Shown one piece after another: positions 21,392 to 33,463 of a stretch of 64,000 nt of DNA. The notes beneath the pieces are model-generated. The model was not told where the DNA came from. It was given only the letters and a program-made list of their open reading frames with translations, and did not search any database. The translations under genes and the position numbers were made by a program. The DNA comes from Cyanophora paradoxa (Eukaryota; Glaucocystophyceae; Cyanophorales; Cyanophoraceae), in assembly GCA_004431415.1 (NCBI GenBank), contig QPMI01000558.1, positions 1 through 64,000 on the forward strand. Direction: 5' to 3'. The first letter of the stretch is position 1. The number at the start of each line of letters is the position of its first letter.

Positions 21392-24273
21392 ATGACGGCC
21401 TGTGAAGCGACGCGGATTGCCGATGAGGTCGACGAGCAGCAGTCCCTCGAGGCGGAGGAGGTTTCGTCCAGCTCTAGGACCGAATGCTCTGTCGCAAGTG
21501 AAGCCGGCGACAGCAGCGACTTAGTTAGCAGCCCGTCCAGTGGCGACATATCGGCCAACCTAAAGGCCGAGGCGTCGTCCGGCCACCACTCCGACGAAGA
21601 GGAAGAGGGATATGATGAGGACGGAAACCGTGCGCGCCGCGCCCTTCGGCCGCGCCCTTGCCCTTGTTTCGCGCCATTCGCCAACCAGTTCCCGCTCGGC
21701 GTGGCGTCTTCCTGCGCGCAGGGTTCCCCGTGCCCCACACCAAGAGCATGTTTGCTCTTATTCTGAATCCGCGCAACTGGACCCTGCCCGAAATCTGCAC
21801 CGTGAGCCTCATGGCCATTCAGGCGTACCTGGTCTTCTTCTGCAAGCTGCCCCTCTGGGTGCGGCCTCTCTGCCGCCCAATGCGATGTCTTTCGTCAAAT
21901 GACTCGTCGAATGACTCGTCGGTGCTCCGCGCACAGTTCCACATCGCTAACTTCTTCTTCTGGCGGATTGCATACAACATCGGCCTTGGCTGGCTGCTTG
22001 ACCAGCAGTCCAAGAATCGGCTTATCACTAAGAAGGTGGATGAGCTGCTTGCGGAGGACAACCGGCCGCAGGACGAGAAACTCAAGAGCATGTTCGCACG
22101 CATCACGCTTTACCTCGTCATGGGCCGTAGCTATTGGCGCCAGGTGCGCCTTCGCGCTCGGTTGTTATCGCTCTTCGGTCTAGATGCACTCTCCCCCCGC
22201 GCACCGTACCGTGCACTGACCGCAGACTGCGCAGCGCAACCCGTCGAGCGTTACCGCGTGGCTCGCGTTCCGCCACCTCGTGAGCATCATCCTCACGAAC
22301 GACGGCTGGACGTACACCCTGCTGCTCTACCGCTGCCTCGAGCTTCCGAAGTCTTTCGGTTTCAGTGAGGTGCGCTTTAGCATCCCCGCGCGAGGAAAGC
22401 CCGAGCCAAAGGGCCTCCGCAGTTCTGCTGCTACGCGCTCGGTCTCGGCCTCTGCGCCTTCAACTACTGGGCCAAGATGGACGCGCACCGCGTCATCGGG
22501 GACTACGCGTGGTGCGCCGCCGCCGCCGCGTCGCCCGCGCCGCCCCGCCTGCGGGCGCCGACGCGTTGGGGCGGCGGGGCAGGTACTGGGGCGACTTCTT
22601 CTTCCGCGTCGACCGCCACCTCGTCTTCGACGGCATCTTCCAGATGTTCCCGCAGTGCGCCCCGCCCACGCCCCGCCCCGCCCCACGCGGCGCCGCCGGC
22701 CCGGTTCGAGCGGCGGGGCGCGCGCAGCCCGATGTACACGGTCGGGTACAGCGTGTACTACGGCTTCAGCCTGATCGCGCGCTCGTACACGCTGCTCTTC
22801 GTGTCCGTGGGGGCGCACATGCTGCAGCTCATCTTCCTCACGGTCGTCGAGGAGCCGCACATCCAGAAGACCTACGGCGGGCCCGAGCCCGTCGACGGCG
22901 AGCACGTCGAGCTCTTCAAGGCCGGCTTCATCAAGTCCGCCCCGCCCGCCCGCCCCTCGCCGGCCGGTCCCGCCCTCGCTGAGCGAGCGGGCGCGCGCAG
23001 GCCGAAGCGGGAGCCGTTGATGTTCAAGAACCTGGACCTGTTCCGCGCCTCGGACGTCTCGCTCGTCGTCATCGTCGTGCAGGCGCTGCTGCTCTCGCTC
23101 CTCGACTTCCACCCCTACTTCTACGTCGCGTGCGCGCCCCCGCCCGCACCCGCCGGCCCCGCGCCTCGCCTGAGGCCGCCGAGCAGCCAGGCGTTCCTGT
23201 GGCGGCTGGCGCACTGCGTGGGCATGTCGGTGATCCTCTCCAAGGAGGGGAAGAGCCACTGGTGGAGCCGGCACTTCGTCGCGCGCGGCTACACCAAGCA
23301 GGAGGCGTTCGACAACTGGAAGCGCCTCTACAACATCTCGGTGACGGTCAACCACGTCGTCTTCGCCATCGCGGCGTGGAAGATGGCGAGCGCGCCGGAG
23401 GTCTGGACGGCGCGGGCGCTGGCGCGGCAGCTGGCGGGGGCGGTGCTCATCGCGCTGAACCTGTGGGCGTCGCGGGCCTCGTACGAGGTGCTGGGCGACT
23501 TCGGCTGGTTCTACGGGGACTTCTTCGTGGAGGACGCGGAGTACCAGGCGAGCCTGCGCTACACCGGCATCTACCGCTACTTCAACCACCCCGACCTCCT
23601 CATGGGCTTCGTCGCCCTCTACGGCCTCGCCCTCATCGCCCGCTCCCCCGCCGTCTTCGCCCTCGCCGCCTTCGCCCAGCTCGCCCAGTTCGCCTTCATC
23701 AAGGCCGTCGAGCTGTCCGCCCTCTCCCCCGCCCGCCCTCGCCCCGCCCCCTCTGACGGGCGCGCGCGCAGGCCGCACATGCGGCGCCGGTACTCGGAGG
23801 TGCGCGCGAACGGCGGCCTCTCGCGGGAGCTCAAGGCGAAGCTCAGCAAGGCCCTGGACCGGCCCCCGGTCAAGGAGCTGCGCGTCAAGGTCCAGCGGAG
23901 CGTCCAGAGCGAGTTCGAGAGCGTGGCGGGGGAGATCGAGCAGCTGCGCACGCGCCTGCGCACCAAGGTCCGGGCGGTCAAGCAGCGCGGGGAGCGCACG
24001 GCGGAGCGCGTGGCGGAGCTGCGGGCGGCGCTCTCGCGGGCGGACACGGTGTTCAAGCGGGTGCGGTCGGAGAGCCCGCTGCCCAAGGAGGCGGAGGAGC
24101 TGCTGTCGGACGCGTCCCGGATCATCCGGGCGCAGATCGACCGCGTCGAGCGCGCCTCGCGGCGGCTCGTGAGCCACGTGCACACGAGCGTGGAGAAGCG
24201 CATCTTCGAGGAGCGCGCCCTCGCCGCCTCCTCGGCGCCCTCCTCCCCGGCCAAGGCCGTCAAGGCCGAATGA
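21392..24273 (+). CDS. CHO2: Phosphatidylethanolamine N-methyltransferase, CHO2-like
   Basis: Methylates phosphatidylethanolamine toward phosphatidylcholine in the ER membrane, using S-adenosylmethionine. The acidic N-terminus (MTACEATRIADEVDEQQS) is joined by a GTGCGCG intron to FPVPHTKSMFALILNPRNW. Two copies of the integral-membrane methyltransferase unit follow, as in fungal CHO2. The first has [20 protein letters not shown] and ends VVEEPHIQKTYG. The second has FYGDFFVEDAEYQASLRYTG, YRYFNHPDLLMGF and ends AVELPHMRRRY. Many hydrophobic helices lie between. Instead of the fungal C-terminal domain there is a basic, Arg/Glu-rich helical tail of about 160 residues, beginning LSRELKAKLSKALDR and ending AKAVKAE, probably a coiled coil. 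The stop is at 24271-24273. Strong family call; which methylation steps it performs is inferred. Confidence 0.92.
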
Positions 24274-25373
24274 CCGGCGCCCCGCCGCCCGCTGTACAGT
24301 CCCCGTTCCCGCTTCGCATTTCCGTTTCTTTAAGCGTGGTTTTTTTTCTTTTCTGTGTTTGGTAGCCAGAAGTAAGTATGCATGCAGTGGATGCGTGCGC
24401 GGCCCCCGAGGCCGCGTCTCATTTACGCGTTCTCACAGAACGTATGTGTTTGGCGTATGTCCGCCAAAGAAGAGAGTCATCAGTAACAATACATCATCAC
24501 GCGTCGTGCTGAGGGCTGAGGGACAGCTTCTAGGGCCTGTCACAGTGTGGGGCCAGCCGCTGAGCTTCTAGGGCCTGTGGGGTCCGCCAGGCTGGGCCGA
24601 CGGTCACTGTGGCAATGCGGCAGGGGCGCCTGAGCTCGAGTCCTAGCTGACTGTCCGACGGTCTCAGTGTAACCGGACCGGATCCCGGACTCCGAGGCCT
24701 GAGGCTCCGGGACCGTTGACATGAACACTCAGGCACTGCGGCACTCCGGATCCCCTGGTCGCCAGGCTGCTCATTGCTGGTCCTCATGGCCGCCGCCGGC
24801 CATCATCATGCCATGATCATCGGATGGCATAATGGCATCTGACTTGAAAGGCTCTTGAAGGTTCTAAGTTCTGAACTCCGAGGCTCGGAAGCTCATGATC
24901 ATGACTCAAGGATGATCAAGGATTATGCTGCCCTCCCCTCGGGCCCCGTGCGGCTAAGCCTCGGAGCCGTGCAGTTCTCACTGTATACATGCTTGTGTGT
25001 GTGCACGTGACAGATCTCAGAGTCTAGTTCCTCAAGCCGAAAACCCGAGCCACCCTCCGAGGCTCGATAGAGGAACTGCGAAAATGAAATCGAGGGCACA
25101 AGGTGGCGTTGAATCGTACACTAACTGGTTCAATTCAATCAAACTCAATCTCTCCTGCATGCCGCTGCAGCTGACCCTAGCCTGGCAGATCTACACTAAA
25201 ATAATAGACAGCGAGTGTGCGCACGACGCTCGGGGGCATTTGAAGGGGGATGCGTTGAAAAAAGAAGCGCGGGCGGGGGCGGGGTGGGGCGCGGGAGGGG
25301 AGGGGGCGAGCTCAGGGCCGGGGACGGGCGGGGCGAAGGAAGGAATTCGAAGGAAAGGGGGGGAGGAGCGGGA
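24274..25373. other. 1.1 kb convergent intergenic region
   Basis: Between the stops of CHO2 and the TPR gene. It is of ordinary GC and has no convincing exon. A 16-bp direct repeat (AGCTTCTAGGGCCTGT) lies at 24525-24540 and 24563-24578. Around 24790-24930 there is a run of ATCATG/CATGAT-type words. Nothing else recognised. Confidence 0.55.
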
Positions 25374-28300
25374 TCAGTTCTTGCGGGGGGAGAGGGGGGA
25401 GGCGACGCGGGGCGGGGAGAAGCGGAGGGTGACGGCGCCGGCGGGGGAGCGGTGGAGGTAGGAGAGGTTCTGCTGGGCCTCGGCGTAGCCCGGCTGGAGC
25501 TGGACGGCCTTCTCCAGCGCGGCGTAGGCCTTGGCGAGCTCCTTGAGGTTGAAGTAGGCGACGCCGAGCAGGTTGTGCGCCTCGGCGCGCCCCGGCTCCA
25601 GCGCGACCGCCCGCTCCAGCGACGCAGCGGCCTCGGCGTTCTTCCCCGCGTGCAGGTAGAGGGTGCCCAGCGTGAAGTGCGCGTTGGGGTGGGCGGGGCT
25701 GAGGGCGAGGCAGGCCTCGACCTGGCGGATGGCCTCGGCGACGTGCGCCCCGCCGTCCGCCTGGGCGAGCATCTCCCCGAAGGCGAGCCGCAGCGCCGCG
25801 CTCTTCGGGATGCGCTGCACGGCGCCCCGCAGCTGCTCGACGGCGGCCGGGGTGCGCCCCGCGGCGCGAAGGACGCGGGAGAAGGCGACGTGGACGTCCA
25901 CGTCGGTCTCGTTGAGGGCGACGGCGCGGGGGAAGAGGCGCAGCGCGTCGCCCGTGCGGTTCGCGCGGTGGAGGGCGACGGCGAGGTTGTGCGTCGCCAC
26001 GAAGTTGGACGGCTCCGCCTCCACCGCCCGCTCCAGCAGCGCCACGGCGCGCGTCAGGTTCCCCACCCCGAACTCGAGCGAGGCGAGCAGCAGCGCCGCG
26101 TCCGCCGCCCCCGGGGCCGCCGCGACGGCGCGCTCCAGGGCGTCGCGGGCGTCGGCGAGGCGGCCCTCGGCGGCGGCGAGGGCGCCCAGCTCGGCGAGCG
26201 CGGGGGCGTGCGTCGCGTCCAGCTGCAGCGCCTGCTCGAAGTAGTAGCGCGCCGACTCCAGCGCGCTCGCCGCCACCGCCGCCTCGGCCTGGGAGCGGGC
26301 TGCGTCGCCCTGGGCGGCGGCGGCCTGGGCGGCGGCGGCGGCGGCGTCGCGGCGCTTGCGGAAGAGGATGCCGAGGCGGGCGTAGCCCTCGGGGGCGTGC
26401 GGGGCGGCGTGGACGGCGTCGTCGAGGGCGTCGCGCGCGTCGTCGAAGCGGCCCATCGCCTCGTGCAGCGACGCGAGGTTCAGCAGCGTGTCGCGCCCCC
26501 GCGGGCTCAGCCCCAGCGCCACCTGCACGAAGAAGAGTGAGACGGAGGGCGCGATTAGAAGCGAGAGATCCATGCCGTCCATGAGCCGTCCCGGGCCGTC
26601 CCCTCCTCACCTGGTAGAACTCGAGCGCCTCGCCGTGCCGCCCCGCCAGCTGCGACGCCATCCCCATGTTGTTGTACCCCGCCGCGTCCGACCCGCTGCG
26701 CGCGGCGGCGGCGTCAGGGCGGGCGCAAGGAGGGGGGGGGGGGGGGGGGGGGGGGGGAGCGGACTTCAAAGCGATGGCGCGCTTGAAGAGGGAGACGGCG
26801 TCGGCGGCGCGGCCGAGCTGCTGGTAGAGGAGCCCCGCCGCGTTGAGCAGCTCCGCGCGCGGCCCCACCGCCGCCATCACCGCCTCGTACGCCCGCGCCG
26901 CCCGCTCGAGGGAGCCGTTGGCGCGCAGCAGCGCCGCGTGCGTCAGCAGCTCCGTCGCGTTCCCCGCCTCCGGGTGCCCCGCCCGCTCGTAGTGCAGGAG
27001 CGCCCCGTGCGCGTCCCCCCGCTGCGAGCGGGGTGAGGAACGGAGGGAGGGGGGAGGGGGGGAGGGAGGGCGCACGGCGGCGGCGGCGGTGGCGAGGCGC
27101 TCGTGCGCGCGGGCGATCGCGACGGCGGCGGAGGCCGGGGCCGAGGCGGCAGCCGGGGCGGCGGCCCCCGCGGGGAGGTCGGGGCGGGGCCCGGGGCGGC
27201 GACGGCGCGCTGGTAGCACTCGAGGGCCTCGTCGGTGCGGTTGCGCGCCTCGAGCGCCTCGGCGAGCTGCAGCCACGCGGCGCCGTCCTCGGGGCGGGCC
27301 CGGGCGAGCGCCGCCGCGGCGTCGAGGGCGGCCTCGGGCTCGCCGAGGGCGGCGTGGAGCTCGGCGCGCAGCTGCCAGGCCTCCGCGAGGCCGCCGTCCA
27401 CCGCCACCGCCGCCGCCGCCAGCTGCAGCGCCTCCCGCGCGCTGCTCACCCCGCCCCCGCGCCCGCGCTCGCCGCCGCCGCCGCCTCCCCGGCCGCCAGC
27501 CGCGCCAGCCGGTACAGCGCCCCGGCGTGCGCCCCCGCCCCGGGGCTCCCCGCCGCCGCCGCCGCCTCCGTCAGCGCCGCCGCCGCCGCCGCGGGGGCCG
27601 TCCCCGGCGGGCCGCCCGACGGGGCGGGGCGGAGGCGGCGGCGAGGGCGGCGGCGGCGCGGGAGGCAGCGTCGACGGCGGCGCGGTAGAGGGCGCGGGCC
27701 TCGGCGACGGCCTCGGCGCCCCCGGCGGCCTCCGCGAGCATGCCGAGGGCGAGGAGCGGGGCCGGGTCCGCCGCGTCGAGCTGCGCCGCCATCCGCAGGC
27801 ACCAGCGCGCCAGCTCGCGCTGCTGCGCCTCCGCCGCCCCCGCGAGGATGGCCCCCATGCGGAGGAAGGCGGCGGGGATGCGGGGCTCGGCGCGGATGGC
27901 CGCCCGGTAGAGCTCGGCCGCCTCGCCGGGCCGCCCGCGGGCCTCCTCGAGGCGGCCGGCGTAGTAGGCGGCCCAGGCGGCGCCGGGCGTCTCGCGCAGG
28001 GCCGCCTGCAGCTCCTCGAGGGCCGCGGCCGCCTCGCGCGGGCCGAGGGAGCCGAGGAGGGCCCCGTCGTCCCGCCCCTCGGGCTCCTCCTGCCCCCGCC
28101 CCAGCGCCGCCGCCAGCAGGCCCCGGGCCGGCCCCCGCGCCAGCGGCCGCACGCGGAGGGCGTGGCGGTAGAGCCGCCGCGCGTCGTGCGCGTCCCCGCG
28201 CTGGAGCGAGGCGTGCGCGAGGGCCGCCCACGCCTCCGCGCTCCCCTCGTCCAGCTGCGTCGCCACCCGGTACGAGCTCGCCGCCTCCTCCGCCGCAGCT

Positions 28301-31300
28301 GGCGCGCGTGCAGCGCGCCCAGCGTCACGTGGCCGGCGGCGAAGCGGGGCCGGGCCCGCAGGAGATCGCCGAGGAGGCGCAGGGCGGCGGCGTCGTCCCC
28401 GCGGTCAAGCATCGCCCGCGCGGCGGCGTTGGCGAGCTCGGGGCGCTCGGGGCGCAGGGAGGCGGCGCGGTGGAGGTGGAAGACGGCGGCGGGGGCGGAG
28501 GCGTTGAGGCGCCCGTAGGCGGCGCCCAGGGCGGCGTGCGCCTCGGGGCTCTCGGGCTCGGCGGCGAGCCACTGGCGCGCGTAGATGGCCGCGCTGCGCT
28601 CGTCCCCGACGGAGGCGAGGAGGGCGACGAGGCGGGCGAGCACGGGGCCCCGCCCCGGGGCGAGCCGCGCGCTCTCGCGGTAGTGCTCGAGGGCGGCGGC
28701 GAGGGCCTCCGGGGCGCCCTCGGCGGCCCACTCGCCGGCGGGGCCCTGGCGCCCCGCGGCCTGCGCCTCGTGGAGCTCGGCGACGGCGGCGTGGGCGTCG
28801 GCGTCCCCGGGGCTCGTGCGCAGGACCTCGCCGTAGAGCTTCAGGGCGGCCTCAGGGGAGCCCTCCTCCTGGGCCGCCGCCGCCAGCGCCCCCTGCGCCT
28901 GCACACCCGCGCCCGCCGCGTCAGAGGCGGCGGGGGGCGGAACAAGGAGAGGGGGCGGGGCGGACGGAGCGGAGGGCGGCGGCGACGTGGGGGTCGTCGG
29001 GGTGGAGGGCGAGGGCGCGGGCGAGGGCGGAGACGGCGTCGCCCCAGAGCCCGGCCCGCGAGGCGGCGTGCCCCAGCTGCACGAGGGCCTCCCGGTCCCG
29101 CGGCCGCCAGTCCAGCACCCGCCGGTACGCCGCCACCGCCTCCGGGAACGCCCGCGCCTGCCGCAACCGCTTCAATGCATCTGCTTTGAGCGGGGCGGGC
29201 GGGCGGGGAGCGGACGTCGTAGGCGAGGCGGGCGAGGGCGGCGTGCGCTTCGGCGAGGCTCGGCTCCGTCGCCGCCGCCGCCGCGAAGAGCTCCTTCGCC
29301 TCCCCGACCCTGAGGGACGCCGCCCCGTGAGCGAGCCGAGTCTGGGCTGGCTCCCGAAGCGCTGCGTGCGCGCACCGGCCGGAGCGCTCGAGGAGCTCGC
29401 CGAGGTGGAGGTAGCCGCGCGGGGTGAGGGCCCCCTGCCCCCGCCCCGCCGCCGTCTGGTACGAGGCGAGGGCGGCCTGCAGGGCCCCGCGCCGCAGCTC
29501 GACGCGCCCCAGCAGCTCGTGCCCCACGCTCCACTGCGCCGCCGCGTGAGCGCGGAAGGCAAGGGCGCGGGGGGGAGAAGCGGGGACCTCGGGGGAGGCG
29601 GAGACCACGGCGCGGGCGAGGCGGGCGGCCTCGTCGAGGTTGCCCCCCCGCTCGTGCACGGCCAGCAGCGCGTAGTACGCCTCCGCCGCCCGCGGCGTGC
29701 CCCCCGCGATCGCCGCCCGCAGCTGCAGCGCGGCGCGGGGCAGGTCCCCCGCCGCGAGGTACACCTGCCCGAGCTCCTGCTGGACCTCCGCCGCCTCGGG
29801 GCCGGCCGCGGCCCCGGCGCCCGCCGCCGGCTCGGGGAGCAGCGGGGCGAGGGCGTGGAGGGCCTCCTGGAGGGCCTCTCCGTGCCGAAGCGGGCGAGGA
29901 GGCCGGCGAGGGCCACCGCCGCCCGCCGCTCCAGCGCCGCCCCGCAGCTCCCCGCCAGCGCCCGGCACCGGCCCAGCGCCGAGCGGTACGCCCCCGCCGC
30001 CTCCTCGACGCGGCCGGCCTGGGCGGCGAGGGCGCGCCCGAGGGCGAGCTCGGCGGCGGCGGCGGCGGCCGGGGTGGCGGCGGCGGCGAGGGCGGCGCGC
30101 TGGTGCCGCTCGGCCTCGGGGCCTCCCCGCGTCCAGCGCGAGCTCGCCCAGGAACGAGTGCGCCTCGACGAGGCCCGGGGCCGCCTGCAGCGCCGCGTGG
30201 CAGTGCGCCGCCGCCTGCGGGCGGCTCTTCTGCGTCGCGTAGACGAGCCGCGCCAGGTCCAGGTGCGCCTGCGCCAGCGCCGGGTCCAGCCGCAGCGCCT
30301 CCTGCAGGTGCGCCGCCGCCGTCTCCGCCTGCCCCGCCGCCGCGGCGGCAACACCCATGCCGCGGTGGGCGGGGCGTGCGAGGGCGCCTCCCGCCCGTCC
30401 TTGGCGAGCGCCGAGTACGCCTCGTACGCCTCCTGCGGCCGCCCGGCGAGCAGCAGCGCCTCCCGAGCGCGAGCCGGCACGCCGCCGGCGCCGCGCGCGC
30501 CTCGAGGGCCCGGCGCAGGCGCCCGACGGCGAGGTCGAGCTCGCCGGTGGCGGCGAGGATCTTGGCGACCTCGCAGGCGGGGCCGGCCTCGGGCCCCTGC
30601 AGCTGGGCCGCCGCGAGCGCATGCTCCCGCGCCCGCGCCAGGTCGCCCCGCTCCGCGAAGATCTGCGCCAGCTCGAACTGGCCCTGCCCCGCACGTCACG
30701 CCCCGCCGCCCCGCCCCGCCCGCGCCCCGCGCCCCGCCCCGCGTGCCTGAAAGTCTGCCGGCTCGATCTTGAGGGCGACGGCGAGGTGCTCGACGGCCTC
30801 CTCCTTGCGCCCGAGGCGCATGAGCATGTAGGCGAGGCCGCGCCGGGCCCGCGGCTCGGTCGCGTTCAGCGCCACCGCCCTCGAGAAGTGCTCCGCCGAC
30901 TCGTTCGTCCTCCCCTGCGCGCGCCCCGTCAGTGCGAGCCAGCGCGGGGCGGCCCGTCGGGGCGGGAGGGCGGGCCTGCAGGGCGGCCACGCGGCCGAGG
31001 CCGAAGTGCGCCTCGGTCGACGCCGGGGAAGACGTGAGTGCCGCGTGGAACGCCGCCTCGGCCTCATCCAGCCGGTTCAGATCGATGTAGGCGTGCCCGA
31101 GCGCGCACGACTGCGCGGCAGAAATGAGGAGCGCGACGGGGGCGGCAGGAGGGACGGGCCGCGCGCGAGCTAACGGTGCTGGAAAGCTGCGCACCATTTC
31201 GGATGTGGCGACGTTGCGGTGAACGGCGGTCTGCAAAGCGGCAGCGGCGTCCTCCGTCCTGCCCATCTTGTGGAGGGCAGCGGCGAGGCCCGTGAACGCG

Positions 31301-31553
31301 ACGTCTGATCCCTGCGTGAGGACGCATTCTCGGAAGCTTGCCACCGCCTCCTCAAGCCGACCCGCGGAGCTGATGTGGCGGGGACGGAAGCCGTGAGCAC
31401 AGGCGGGGCGTCCAGGCCGGTGCGATCTCAGAGAAAAGCAAGAAATACTCACAGGAGCCCGCTTGCGGAGTGCACATCGCAGCCAGCCGATTGGACGCAG
31501 ACGAGGGCGATTGCGAGCACCGCCAGCTGGCCCAGCCAGCGCGGAACTCTCAT
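25374..31553 (-). CDS. Large secretory-pathway tetratricopeptide-repeat protein
   Basis: The longest gene in the window. Exon 1 starts MRVPRWLGQLAVLAIALVCV, a signal peptide, and ends at a canonical GTGAGT donor. It joins to SAGRLEEAVASFRECV, the first TPR. Almost all the rest consists of 34-residue TPR units with the A-x-x-x-x-G/A-x-x-L...A-x-x-P pattern, for example ALGHAYIDLNRLDEAEAAFH, GLAYMLMRLGRKEEAVEHLA, HNLAVALHRANRTGDALRLF and HNLLGVAYFNLKELAKAYAA. Dozens of units fit over about 1,600-1,800 residues. It ends PRVASPLSPRKN. No glycosyltransferase or other enzyme domain was found, so it is a solenoid scaffold, probably in the ER/Golgi lumen or outside the cell. One intron contains 26 consecutive C residues on the coding strand. 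Convergent with CHO2. Confidence 0.85.
26732..26757. repeat. 26-nt G homopolymer inside a TPR-gene intron
   Basis: A pure G run (C on the coding strand) directly after the donor GTCCGCT. It is the same position class as the run in the MFS intron. Confidence 0.9.
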
Positions 31554-32397
31554 GGCGCTGGCTATCTGATTCGTTTTCTTTGCATCCCAGCTGCCTCTTC
31601 TGCCTCAGGGCCTGGCTATCTTGTGCTGCTTCTCGGGCTGCGTACCCCTTCCAGCTGGACTTCAAAATGCGACAAGCCCGCCGCGATCAAATTCACTGCG
31701 GCACACTAACCGGTATAGCTACTAGGCTATGCCTAGCAAACAGCACGCTGAGCACTAAATGGAAGCTTAAGAAATTTAGCCTCACCGAACTGCACATGTC
31801 ACACTAGTACTGCACAAAGAAAAGTCTAGATCTGTCGCCAATTTCAACTGCACATGCACTGATAGCGAAGCTGAAGCTAAGCTAAACGTACAATAAACTA
31901 AACTGTCTCAACGAGATGCGTGTACGTCGGCCGAGGGACGGCGCGACGGATTGAAATGGGAAAGAACGAGCTCGAGCTCGAGTGTGCACTCGTATGAAGG
32001 ATAATGAGCCGTGCTGGCGGCGCTCGCGCTCGTGCGCTTGATTCAAACGTGCGCGAGAGCGGTGCCGCCAGAGGCGGGGCTCATGACGTGATGGCCCGAC
32101 GACGTCGACGTCCGCGATCGCGAGGGCCCCGCGGCCGCGCCGGCCATCGCACCGGTACCCGCCCTCGAATTCGCGTCCGAGCGTCGTACGCTTGCGAGAA
32201 GCCTGCAGGAGGGGGGGTCAGGCGCCGCACTCGAGCTCCCTGGGGCCGGCAGCAGGCGATGGCGCCGCGGCGCACCAGGGGTAGACGTCGGAGCCGGCCG
32301 CGTAGGCTCGCTCGCCCGCGCTCGGCATCCCCAGCTCGCAGGAGCTGACTCGCACGTCCCCGAACCCCGCCCTGCACGGGCCCCCGGGGCGCGCGGG
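31554..32397. promoter_or_regulatory. Intergenic region upstream of the TPR gene
   Basis: Holds the TPR-gene promoter (minus strand) and the 3' side of the hydrolase-like gene. From 31560 to about 31930 it is much less GC-rich than the window average. It contains the palindromic string GAGCTCGAGCTCGAG near 31968. Open frames at 32000-32380 are Arg-rich low-complexity and are not supported as genes. Confidence 0.5.
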
Positions 32398-33463
32398 TCA
32401 GCAGCCGACAGATCTAGACACGCGCGCGGCCGCGGCCGCGGGCACGCACGATTCCAGGGCGCGGCGCACAGCCTCCGCCTTCTGCGCCTTGTCCCGCTCG
32501 TTCGTGGCGACGATATACCTGGTTTCGGACGAGCGCGTGATCATGAGCCGTGGCAGGCTCCTAGGCCGCCGGAGCAGCGGAGCGGGCGCATGCACTGACC
32601 AGACGGGGCATTGCTCGGGGTGGGAGGAAGGGAGATTGCCGGGCTTCACCGCGAGGGCCATCGGCACGGCGTCCGAGACGGCGCAGACGGCCGCGAAGAA
32701 GTTGGGATGGCTTCGCGCGCGCCCGGCCGCGGGGTGAGGGACTTGAAAATTCAGGCGGCTGGCCGCGGGCCAGAGGGCACGCGCACTCGAGAGCGAGCTG
32801 GAGCGCATGTGCCGCCCCGGCTCCGACGCCCGTCACGTAGATGCGACTCTCGTCAACCTGCGGCGGGATCAAATTCTGCGAAAAAGACCGCGCGCCAGCA
32901 GCAGCGCGCGGGGCCGGTGCCGGGCCGGGGATCGAGCATGCGCACTGCGCGCGGCACCTTTTTGTCGCTCCCGGCTATGTCCCGCTGGAACGCTTGCAGG
33001 AAGGGGACCACGCCGCTGCAGTCATCCCGCGAGTACAGCTTGTACGAAGGCGTGAGCTGCAGGCGCGAGTTTGAATTCTCGACCAGCGCTAACTATAGCT
33101 GCAGGGCCGGCGCCCGGCGGGGTGGAGGGGGCGCGCGGGGGAGGCGCGGGCGCGGACCACGCAGAAAGGCCACGGATCAAAGGGCATGGCGGGGAGCTCG
33201 ATGAACGAGGGGAGCGCCCGGGGTGCGAGGACGGCGATGTCCGGGAGCGCCGCGTCCTCTCGCGCGTCCTCCAGGAAGAGGAGGACGGGGTGCGGCCCGG
33301 GCCCCGTCGGCGTGAATACAAGGCTCGTGATGCCGGCGTACATTCCCTGCCGACAGGCTTGTCATTCAGGCGAGAGAGCGCGCACGCGAGCGCGTCAATT
33401 GCAACTGACGTGAAACTGACGAAATCCCGGGCGCAGCTCCAGCACCTCGATTTGCGGCGGCAT
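32398..33463 (-). CDS. Alpha/beta-hydrolase (esterase)-like protein, nucleophile missing
   Basis: Exons join to MPPQIEVLELRPGFRQFHG, then YAGITSLVFTPTGPGPHPVL and LFLEDAREDAALPDIAVLAP (first strands of the fold). LTPSYKLYSRDDCSGVVPFL and NLIPPQVDESRIYVTG follow. The usual elbow in polyhydroxybutyrate-depolymerase or feruloyl-esterase-like relatives is G-x-S-x-G (DxxRIYxTGxSxGG). Here it reads TGVGAGAAHAL, with Gly in place of Ser. Later exons give FFAAVCAVSDAVPMA and CPVWYIVATNERDKAQKAEA, where the equivalent region in active enzymes carries Asp and His. It is therefore likely a pseudoenzyme, or has changed chemistry. The stop is at 32398-32400. The first exon may be incomplete. Confidence 0.7.

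Noticed and set aside
22327-24183. 618-codon open frame on the minus strand opposite CHO2
   Set aside because: It is a GC-driven shadow: the plus strand has conserved CHO2 motifs and clean introns there, while the minus translation is low-complexity and matches nothing.
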